Below are positions 54,893 through 64,000 of a stretch of DNA of 64,000 nt, piece after piece; positions within the stretch are counted from its first letter, which is position 1; every line of letters begins with the position of its first letter. The translations under genes were made by a program, and so were the position numbers. The stretch is from contig JANEZZ010002197.1 of NCBI GenBank assembly GCA_026122225.1, forward strand, positions 620,001 to 684,000, written 5' to 3'. The notes under the pieces were generated by a model. It made no database searches. It was given only the letters and a program-made list of their open reading frames with translations, and was not told the origin of the DNA. This stretch comes from Heloderma charlesbogerti (lineage: Eukaryota > Chordata > Lepidosauria > Squamata > Helodermatidae).

Positions 54893-55020
54893 ATCCAATG
54901 TTAGTCCTACTTAGAGTAGACCCATTGAAATGAATGGGACTTAAGTTATTCCTGACCATCTTAAATCCCATTCATTTCAATGGGTCTACTCTAAGTGGGA
55001 CTACCATTGGATACTACCTA
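54893..55020. mobile_element. short palindromic element (agtagacccattgaaat family)
   Basis: agagtagacccattgaaatg is mirrored by catttcaatgggtctactct, a perfect 20-base complement, and the ends ggtatccaatgttagtc and taccattggatactacc also pair. Single-arm relatives occur at 31437-31555, 47981-48108 and 53041-53108. Confidence 0.7.
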
Positions 55021-55496
55021 CTGTTACAAGGAAAGGCAATACTTAATGTAATAAGGAATTTAAAAAATGTATTAACAGACTGGAACCAAAATACCTGCTA
55101 AGAATAAGGAAGTGTGCCTATGCCTCTCAGTTTCATCAATTAAAATTGGCCCCTACAGATTAATGAACTACAATTTTATTTGATTAAACTATCGATTAAG
55201 CCAATTAAAGTCTGCAGTCCTAATAAATAGGCCTGCCATGCTATTATTAAGAAATCTTAATCACTTAATCAAATGAACTTTAATCCATTAAGGATGCAGT
55301 CCTATGGTCCCTGGGATAGTGTACCAGGGGTCATAGGATTCTACAGACTGCCCCCTCCGCAAGTGGAGGTGGGGTTCACCCATGGAGGTCCTCCCTGGAT
55401 GGCAATGGAACTTTCTGCCACCATTGTTGGCCCACTGGTGGAGGACTGGAAGTCCTGAGGTTTGAAAGCATTGTCAGGGACAGCTGAGGAACTACA

Positions 55497-55728
55497 CAGT
55501 GGAGGCTGGTGGCTCCGATGTCAGTGGGGCTGTGAATCCATTCTGGGTTTCAGTCAGAACCAGTCAGAAATCTAAAGGAGCTTTCCAAGGTGAATTCGCT
55601 CCAGGTTCAGTCAGAACTCTAAAGGAGCTAACCAAAGTGGATAGCTCCTTTAGAGTTCTGACTGGTTCTGACTGAAACCTGGGGTGGATCCTCCACCACA
55701 CTGACATTGGCGCCACCAGCCTCCACCG
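55497..55728. mobile_element. CAGTGGAGGCTGGTGG hAT-like MITE, palindromic
   Basis: It starts CAGTGGAGGCTGGTGGC and ends GCCACCAGCCTCCACCG. It is flanked by gaactaca (55489-55496) and gatctaca (55729-55736), 7 of 8 matching. The interior pairs around cctttagagttctgactg. Confidence 0.85.
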
Positions 55729-56689
55729 GATCTACAGAAACCTCATCTCCCTCATTCACCTGACATGCTCCCCAAAAGAGCCAGAAACTGCACCAGCCTG
55801 AAGCAGATGTAGTAAATTCCCTACCCCACCTCCCAAATCTTTCTGCTCTGAACAGCAGACCTCTCCTGACCCCCACCATAGGATTGCTCTGCAAATGTAC
55901 ACACATTTGCATGTGACTGAAACAATACTTGGGAAGGAAAAAGCACACTTTCTTGTTCATGTAAGGGCAGGTGCTGTCTCTTGCAGAGAATGGAATGGGA
56001 CAACAGGACTGTCAGCCACCTGCAGTTTATGCAAGGACAAATACTAAAGATAATTTTTAAAATAAAAAATCCGTTGCCTGATGAATCAAGGATTGATTTC
56101 AGTTGATTAAAAAGCATTTGAATCGCTGAATCAATGAGAGGTTGCAGCCTGACTAATAAACCAAACCCATATTAGGGGGGGGGGGGAAATGAGACAAAAG
56201 GAGAATGGTTAGTTTAAACGGCAAAGACCTACGCCCTCATTTAATAAATTTCTGGCCTGGTGCTTTCAGCAGCACTGGGCAGCTGGTTCTAGCTGCCATA
56301 TTTATTTCCCACAATGCCCCTGACATAGCATCACTCTGGGGCAAAGTGCGAAATTAAAACGGTGGCTTGAATCAGCCACCCGGTGCTGTCTGTAGGACTG
56401 TTTAGAGCGCTGCTGTTGGCCTGCCGTGTCCAGGTAAGCCTCCAAAGACCCACCGACCGAGGAGACCTACCACAGTTCGCTTTATCAAGGGCCCTGACAA
56501 ATCTGAAACTGGCCATGGCTGCAGTGGCTGGGCAGTGCGGGAAAGGGTTAGAAAAAGCCCAGACTGAGATGCTTGCCACCTACTCTGAAAAAAGATACAA
56601 CCTGAATTGACCTCCTGGTTTGTATGCTAAATTATGTAAAAAGCGTCTTCCAGAGAGGCAACAGGAAATATGTCTGGCACTATTAGTGG

Positions 56690-56999
56690 CAAGGAGGTCA
56701 AATCAGTCAATCCTAAAGGAAATCAACCCTGACTGCTCATTGGAAGGACAGATACTGAAGCTGAAGCTCAAATATTTTGGCTACCTAATGCGAAGAGAGA
56801 AAACTCCCTGGAAAAGACCCTGATGCTGGGAAAGATCGAAGGCAAAAGGAGAAGGGGACGGCAGAGGATGAGATGGCTGGATAGCATCACAGATGCAATG
56901 AATATGGACTTGAGAGAGTGGAGGACAGGAAGGCCTGGCGTGCTGTGGTCCATGGGGTCACGAAGAGTCGGACACAACTGAATGACTGAACAACAACAA
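56690..56999 (+). mobile_element. BovB LINE 3' end, second copy
   Basis: The + strand encodes the C-terminus seen in the larger copy (RSNQSILKEINPDCSLEGQI, then KYFGYLMRRE), then frameshifts. It ends gtcacgaagagtcggacaca, then actgaacaacaaca. It is about 310 bases and heavily 5'-truncated. Confidence 0.85.
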
Positions 57000-59800
57000 A
57001 GGATGGTATTTGTCAAGCACTGGAAGCAGCTCAGAGCCAAACTAGATGTGAAGTGGGAAATCCGTGACTGGACCTCCTGGCGTCTTGTTCTTTGGTTAAA
57101 AGCAGTTGCGAGGGCTCCCACTTTGGACTGGGGCTATAGCACCAGAGAGGGAGCGGCGGTTTAACCCTTTCCCCCTGCGCCATTCCAACTGACTTAAATC
57201 CTCCCACCCCAACTGCTATTAGCAATGAAGCGGAAAATGACAGGGACAATATGGGTACCTGTTCCCCCTCTCATGGGGAAGGGGGGGGATTAAATCAGGA
57301 GGAAACGGTTAAAGCCTACACATCTAAATCCAAATTCAACAACTGGAAGCTGTTTTTAAATCATAGAGATGGTGGGGAGCAATGGGGATATTCAGTCCCA
57401 CACTCCACACTGAGTGTGGTTTGACTCTCAGGTACTCACAGTGCAGGAATGACTGAACAAAGTCTTGCAAGTTATCACTATGACTATATATTCATAGCAC
57501 ATAAATCCCAATTAAAACAAAACAAAAAAACAGTACAAGAAACCTGAGCTCCAGTTATAGGACTTCCAAAGCATGAAAACAGGATTCTAAGAAATACGTA
57601 CTACCCAAACTTCATTTAATATACATTAAGGCTGTAATTCTACACACATTTACCTGGGAGTAAACCCAACTGAACGTCCTTCTCAGTAGACAGACATAGA
57701 AATGCACTGTTAGGCTGCAATCCTGTGCCCATTTACATGGGAGTGAATCCCATTAAACTCAGTGGCACTTACTTCAGAGTAAACATTCATAAGGTTAGAC
57801 TGATTGAGACTTGAAGATTTAAACTTTATTGTGGATAAATAATTGTGTTACTGCAAACTGGAAAAAAAGCCCTACGGAAATGCATTCCAGTTTTGTCCAA
57901 TATCTTGGCATGTGAATATTATCCTATATATATAGTGAAATAATTTGATATCCATTGGTATTTTGGATTTTGAAATATTTTGCAAATACTGGATGCGATC
58001 CAAGATATCATAGGGGGGACGAGACAGGGTTCTGTAGTGCTCTGGGAAACATCTGTGTACAAGGCACCGCACCAAAATTGCACTAGATTATGTCCTTAAA
58101 TTGTTGGGAGCAGAGATGCAAAAGAATTTCCTGCCAGTTCAAAATTTAACATGTTTTTAACATTGGAATCCAAAATTTCAAACACATTGCACATTCTTAT
58201 ATTTTGCTTCTCCAAAAGGGAAGACGAGAAACCAACAGAAAAAGGCCATTCCTGAAGACACAAACCACAATCGCTGAACGAGAGGTTCTGCTGCTCCCTC
58301 TCTTAAATAACCTGGCTCTTTGGCATATCTGCTTCCTGCCCCACTCTATGACCTTTTGGTGGATCCATGGCACGCTGTGGGCGGGAGGGGGGTTCACTTT
58401 GCATAGACTGACTTTTCAGAAGGGGAGCTGAAACCCATCATCATACCATGGCAAAACAACAAAAAGAACTCAACAGGGTGTGTGGTGGGCTGCTTATTTC
58501 CTGAGCCAATGTTGCCGGGGGAACGTGACACGGCCCACAATAACCACTCAGAGACGATGAGCGGGAGACAGCACAAGCCCTCTTAACCTCCCTCCACCTC
58601 CAATGCCATCCTCCAACCTGCTGCAAACACAGAACTTTGCAGGTGTTCTAACCACTAGTCAATTGTATAACACGTTCTCTGGATGTAAACCTTATACAAC
58701 ATTGCTATGAAATTAGTTTCTATTATGGCTATCTTACAGATGGAGGAAACTGAGGCTTGCTAAACTGGGACCTGAATTCCAAGATCCCAATTTAAGAATG
58801 GGGTCTTTACAGCACACTATTACATCATAGGAGGATGATTTACCATTAAGCCAGTGACCCATAACAGGCTGTCCTGTCATATTTTCCCATCCCCACAGAT
58901 CTGGTGAGAATGTACACTGTCAGAGCACATAACAGTTGGATTAATTTCTATGTAATCTCCATCACATTGTATCTGTTTCAGAGGCCTTTCTGCAGATTCA
59001 GTTTTATTGCACATAAAATGCACATTTTTTCCATATTTGATGCACACAAGTACTTGTTGCACTTTCTCAGACATGAAAACAGAATACTCCATAGCTGGGG
59101 GAAAATATTTAATAAAACGGATGTGTTGCTTTATAGACCTCTCTACCCTGATCCAAAGGCCTTGGGGAAGGAAGCAATATGTCTGTTGATTATTAATCTA
59201 CCCTATTTCTCCCTGTCCCTGGCCATCAAATGTAGTTTGAATAAAATGGTCTTAACACCATGCACAGGCTGGGCTTTGGAGAGTCTTTCAAGGAACAGAA
59301 TTCCAGAGATCTCTGTGTACTTGCAGTCCAGACTTGGAAAACAGAAAGTAGGTTCTTCTGCATGAGGCTGTTAATCCACTGCATCTACTTTCGGTTTGGT
59401 CGAAGAACTGAGATCTGAGCACTACACGAGGCACATTTCCTTTCCTGCTTTTCCACTACATAACCTCTAGGTGGCACTGTGGTATAGCAGAATAGTGCAA
59501 ATACACAAGAAATTGCGCTGTCTTTCCCCATCAGAAATAATACCATATTTTTCGTGCTCTAAAAAAAAGTCACTGAAAGTGCTATTTATAAACAGAAGTG
59601 GAACTGGAGGGTCATGACATCCTCTAAACAACCTATAAACAACTGTGCGTAGCAAATGACGAGTGCACAACAAATGCCTTGTGTAGAAAAGCTCAGTGTC
59701 CTTAAGAGTGGTATGGAAAAGATAGCTCATTCATTGCCAATATGAAACTTTTGTAGGTTGTCCTTCAAAGTAACTGCTGCAGATTCACAACCACCTATTG
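57000..59800. other. TBX21 intron 1 or upstream region, nothing recognised
   Basis: Apart from short gcaatcctgtgccc / gggagtaaaccc elements around 57630-57790, I see no exon or named repeat. Confidence 0.4.
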
Positions 59801-61100
59801 CAGGGCCAGTGTCAAGGGTAGGCATGGTTGGGCACCTGCTGAGGGAGGGGCCCACTGACAAGAGCCCCCTGGACTTGCTCCTCCTCCTCATCTGTTTGCT
59901 CACCTGGCTCTTGCTCTGGCCCAGGCAGTGGTGATGGGGAGGAGAGGGAGCAGTAGATACCCCTGCCTACGGGCTCCCTGCTTCCCTCCCTGTCAAGCAA
60001 GCAAGCGGTAGCAATGATGAGAAAGAGGACAAGCAAGAGCAGCCAGTGACAATGCTGGTTAGAAGGTGAGGGTGTCTTGCCCAAGGGCCCTCAAAAACCT
60101 GGAACCACCACTAACCTCCTGGATACTTTAGTGACAAGTAGTACAATCCCTGCCCCTAAACTTTGCAATCTTATGAATTCTTTTAAAAAAATTTAAAGTA
60201 ACCATTCCCATGCATCTCAAGTTTCAGGTCACACACAATTTTATTTTGTTTATTACCTTAAAAGATTTAGGTACTGTACTTCAGCAGAGATTCCAAGATG
60301 GTTTACATTAACAAGATAAAATGCACAAAGAACATAAAGGTAAGTCCCATTTATTGCTCTTTTTGGATATGTGAAGGAGGAAGTACATCGAGATGATAGG
60401 ATTATTCATTTGTTAACAGCCACAAGAATTGCAATTAGTTAAAAACAGAAACAAAAATCTACTCCACCAAGAAGGGAATAGATGATAACGCTTTTGGAAT
60501 TGGTATTTATGCTGAAACACACTAATATAATTAGAATTAGAGAGGGTAGATAGAGAAACCAAAGCTTAATTGAAAAATGGTCTATCTTTGACATGTTTTA
60601 GAATAATAAAGTGCAGGATAAAGGTATAACCTTGTGATTTGTTGGGAATACTGAAATGAGGAAATATTAAATAAAGTTATGTCAATATATGTTAATATTA
60701 AATAACTCAAATAATGTCAATATTATATTTTGATCATGCCATTAGCATTGGTGAATGATTGTATAGTGGAAGTATTATATAAATTGGTTTAAATGTGTAT
60801 TATTTATCACTGATATAAAAATAAGTGCATAAGAAAAACATGTTAAAAGAGGGGGAAATACATTCAGGCTGCCATCCGACACACATTAAACTAGGAGTAA
60901 GTCCCACTGAACTCCAGGTCACTTATTTTGGAGCAGGCATGAAAAGGACTGCACTGTAAAGTACATTAAACAGCACAATCCTATACATGTCTACTTAGAA
61001 AAAAGTCCCAGTGAGCTCAAACAGGCTTTCTCTCAGGTAAGTGGGCATAGGGTTGCAGCCTAAAACTAAAATAGAGACATTGAGCAAAATAAAATAAAAT
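59801..61100. other. non-coding, AT-rich, mostly unrecognised
   Basis: A LINE-tail scrap may occur around 60230-60330, and a short palindromic element with gcacaatcctatacatg and catagggttgcagcc ends at 60966-61050. Nothing coding. Confidence 0.4.
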
Positions 61101-61852
61101 TAAAATAATTGAAACAAAATAAAAACATCTTCAGTGCCAGGCAGACTTCTCTGGAGGAGGGAATCTCCAAATGGGACACTGCCACTGAGAAGAATCTCTC
61201 TCTCTCTTATTGCTGCCTGCCTTACCTGTGATAGCAAGCAAGGGCACCTGGAAGAAAGCCGCTAAAGATTACCTCAATTATTCATCAGAAGCACCTACAT
61301 TTCTAGCCAGATCACTGATTCTACCAATTTTCCTCAATCCAGATAGGCTCACCACACATGATGAAACCAGCCCAAGATCTGAGGGGGTCCTTGGTAAAGT
61401 GCCCTCAGGTGGGCATCCTTGTATGTCGTTTGACCACTGGCCATGGATTTACCTGGTGGCAGCGGCAGGAGCAGGTGGCTTTGAAGCCTCCATGTTAACT
61501 TTCCCAGAATGCCCCAAACAAGGCGTTGCTCCAGAGCATCGTGACACATTCCTACATGGTGTCTTGTCAATCCAGCTGCCCAGCACAGGGGGCCCAGGGA
61601 AAGCCTCATCACCGGTGGGCCCTGCCAGGATGCTGCCAGATCCGGACACCAGGCCTGTCAGTATGTACCTCTAGCTTGATGGAAAACTGGGTGGGCAAAC
61701 AGGTGCTGCACTCACAGTTCCCTTCTGCAGTCCAACAGCCCGGCCTGGGCACTGGGACCCCTTTCAAGAGAGTTTGAATTCTGCCAGTTCAGGAGAAAGA
61801 GTGGGGGACTGGATTCAGTTCCTACCCTGTTACTCCTTTATTATTGCTGCCC

Positions 61853-62002
61853 CAGTGAAGGCTGGTGGTTCCGAGGTCAGTGGGGCAGTGAATCCGCTCT
61901 GGGTTTCAGTCAGAACTCTAAAGGAGCTATCCAAGGTGCTCCTGACTGAAACCCGGAGCAGATTCACTGCCCCACTGACCTTGGAGCCACCAGCCTCCAC
62001 TG
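61853..62002. mobile_element. CAGTGGAGGCTGGTGG hAT-like MITE with perfect target duplication
   Basis: It starts CAGTGAAGGCTGGTGG and ends CCACCAGCCTCCACTG. It is flanked on both sides by tgctgccc (61845-61852 and 62003-62010), an exact 8-bp duplication. The 150-base element is a near-complete hairpin, with aaaggagctatccaagg near its centre. Confidence 0.92.
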
Positions 62003-62130
62003 TGCTGCCCCTATTCCTCTTCTCAGTTATTTGGAAATGGTTCTGTGAGCCTAACCCCAGCTGCTCTGCACACGCTCTGCTGGACAGGAGAAAATGACTT
62101 TTGTTAAATAATCAAATGAGCCTATGTACT

Positions 62131-62509
62131 AGGGTGGTCACTCATGCATTGCCAAAAAAGAGGAAATGCGTCACCCCAAAAAGAGGATGCCAATTTGCAT
62201 GACATTTGCGTTAGCTAATGTATCTGTATCAGTGCAAATTTAGAAATAATTACTATAATTTAAATAGAAATGAAATACATCTTCCCACAGTGGGGGAGAC
62301 ATTGACTAGGTGACCTGTGTGCTTGCTCCGTCCACTATCCAGATGCTAACTGTGGATGGCAACTTCAAGGCCCCTGCTGCTCTCCTTTTTGATGGTTCTG
62401 TATCTTTCAACCAGACTTGGACTGGACTGCCCTTCAAATAGAGGACTGCCCCTTGACAGCCTTTCAAATAGAGGACAGCCCTCTGTAAAGTAGGACACCT
62501 GGCCACCCT
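62131..62509. mobile_element. hAT-like MITE (agggtggccac family), unbroken copy
   Basis: It starts agggtggtcactcatgcatt and ends gacacctggccaccct, with short inverted ends. It contains a local duplication of the cccttcaaatagaggac block. It is the reference for the BovB-split copy at 44478-46707. Confidence 0.7.
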
Positions 62510-62750
62510 ATGTTCTGATTATGCATGCCAAAAGGCACAAACCTCTTTTCTTCAAAAGAAAAGGAAGTGTCTGTTCGTCTTTTGTTGATAATATACCTAC
62601 AGTTACTGTTATTTATTTTTAATCACAACAAAATCTCCTAAAATACAATGGTTTTTTGTTGTTATTTTGTTTTTTGGCAATTTTACTTTGTATCCGAGGG
62701 CCAAACTAGATGAGATGATGGAGATTGGTGACCATATCACCCATCTTTTA

Positions 62751-62756
62751 GTGTGT

Positions 62757-62809
<53 letters not shown>
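62751..62809. repeat. (GT)n(GA)n compound microsatellite
   Basis: A GT run of about 38 bases with one interruption continues into a GA run of about 20 bases. Confidence 0.95.
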
Positions 62810-63487
62810 CGAAAAGCAGCCCTGGGGAGGGGTTGGATTATGTCTGCTGCACTGGAGTTAGCCCTTTCCTGCTGTGTTGTTTTCCTAGTGAAAATCATCC
62901 CAAAACCTGATACATTGTTAGTGAAAATGCATAGGCACATGTAAAATTTTCCTAAGGGGAGAAACAGCAGCTAAGAGGACAAATAGCAGCGATGGGTGCC
63001 ATTTTCATCAGGAACCCAATGCAGGGGTCAGAGGTAACCTCTCCTTCCCCAGCAGCATGGACTAGATCTGAATCCCTCTGTAAGACATACGGATCTCTCC
63101 CCGCACCCCGGTCCCCACCGTGAGACTGCTGCTTACAAAATTTAAAGAGACAGGAGATCCGGTAACAGAGCTGTGTCATCTCATCTAGCTTGGGCCTTAG
63201 ACCAGGCCTTCAGACTTCGTTGAGTCTCCCTGCGCCCCCTCCCTGAATCTGAACTAGCACTCCTGTGAATATTTTCTACCCATCTTGAGATAAAACAATA
63301 TGGTAAGTGGTATTCTAGAGCTTAACTCTCAACACTGTCTTTTGTTGTCGAGTTTATGCCACAAAACCTCAAACGTTTGACAGAACTGAAGGCACAAACC
63401 TCATGGCAACAAATCAAAAACTGCCTTATCTTATCGCCAAGAGGTAACATTGTTTCTTTAAACGCTTTGTTCAGCTCCCATCCTCAC

Positions 63488-63490
<3 letters not shown>

Positions 63491-63526
<36 letters not shown>
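63491..63526. repeat. (CA)n microsatellite
   Basis: An uninterrupted CA run of about 36 bases. Confidence 0.95.
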
Positions 63527-63531
<5 letters not shown>

Positions 63532-63711
63532 CTAACAGTGCCCAGCCAGGAGACACAGAGAATGTCAGAAGCAAGGCATCATGGTAATATCTTCTCTTGT
63601 AAGACCTCAGCGTTGGGTGGTCAGAAGCATCCCATCTCTGGACATGGAGATTCACACTTACGGCTCTCATGGCTAGTAAACCCATCCTTCATCACTCCAA
63701 CTCAGAGGCCC

Positions 63712-63862
63712 TGTTCAGACATAACGTGGGGAAGGGTGGTTAGGCCAACCACGGTGCATGGTGGTTACCACTAACCATACCACATGCTCCTGCCACACAT
63801 GCACGGAACCACAGCCAGTAGCATGGTTAGCCTAACCACTCTCTAACCACCACCCCATCCTG
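63712..63862. mobile_element. foldback-like element rich in ggttag/ctaacc blocks
   Basis: ggtggttaggccaaccacgg, gtggttaccactaaccat and tagcctaaccactctctaac give several overlapping hairpins. It resembles the foldback family at 41562-41922 in style but not in end sequence. Confidence 0.45.
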
Positions 63863-64000
63863 TAAAACCTCACAGTCCTCTGACCAGGCTGCCACGCCTC
63901 TCAGCGGAGCAAGTGTCCATCTTGAGGGCACTGTGGGTGGCCATCTTGGGGCCAGCACTGCAGCAGCCCCCACTCCACTGGGGTGCAGCACCCAGGGATG

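Noticed and set aside
59812..60084. 90-residue - strand frame with a hydrophobic stretch and acidic tail
   Set aside because: It was considered as a small membrane protein or as TBX21 exon 1. It matches neither and lacks supporting splice sites.
61210..61674. 154-residue + strand open frame
   Set aside because: The composition is not gene-like. It has no recognised domain and no flanking splice sites in a coherent phase, so it is probably chance.
1..64000. CRISPR array, prophage or other prokaryotic system
   Set aside because: No regularly spaced short repeats with unique spacers and no bacterial-type genes were seen. The spliced genes and LINE/SINE content are vertebrate.

Overview
This is nuclear DNA from a vertebrate, very probably a squamate reptile (lizard or snake). 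Three things point there. There are spliced, GT-AG bounded exons of two vertebrate genes. There is a BovB (RTE) LINE together with a Sauria-type tRNA SINE whose 3' end resembles BovB. The background is dense in L2/CR1-like LINE tails, tRNA- and 5S-derived SINEs, foldback MITEs and (CA)n/(GA)n microsatellites. No bacterial-style genes, operons or CRISPR arrays are present.

Layout. From 1 to about 20.8 kb on the + strand lies the 3' half of OSBPL7 (ORP7). Ten coding exons between 3267 and 17883 encode the last 445 residues: an acidic/serine linker, then the complete oxysterol-binding-related lipid-transfer domain, ending at a TAG stop. The PH domain and N-terminal exons would be upstream of the window. 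A 3' UTR runs either to an ATTAAA at 18871 or to a strong AATAAA plus GU-rich signal at 20821. From 20.8 to about 28 kb is a repeat-rich intergenic stretch between the two convergent genes. From about 28 kb on the - strand lies TBX21 (T-bet). Exon 6 (stop at 29095) and exons 5, 4, 3 and 2 (ending at 38886) encode the T-box from its second exon onward plus the C-terminal transactivation region. Exon 1 is not found. The remaining 25 kb, 38.9-64 kb, is read as TBX21 intron 1, possibly with upstream sequence, and is almost entirely repeats and unrecognised non-coding DNA.

The tail-to-tail OSBPL7/TBX21 order matches the neighbourhood known from mammals (human 17q21.32). The two genes have unrelated jobs: ORP7 is a membrane-contact-site lipid-transfer protein, and T-bet is the Th1/NK lineage transcription factor.

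The most informative non-genic content is transposon stratigraphy. At 6.1-7.8 kb, a Sauria SINE sits in an L2-like LINE, which sits in a foldback element, which sits in an older LINE tail. At 44.4-46.8 kb, a BovB sits in a hAT-like MITE, which sits in a 5S-derived SINE. In both stacks the target-site duplications can be read directly. I found no convincing new gene system. The most unusual items are a three-unit tandem array of a 5S rRNA-derived SINE, a Ser-to-Cys change in the otherwise near-invariant ORP signature, an apparently very long TBX21 intron 1, and several long perfect or near-perfect hairpins.
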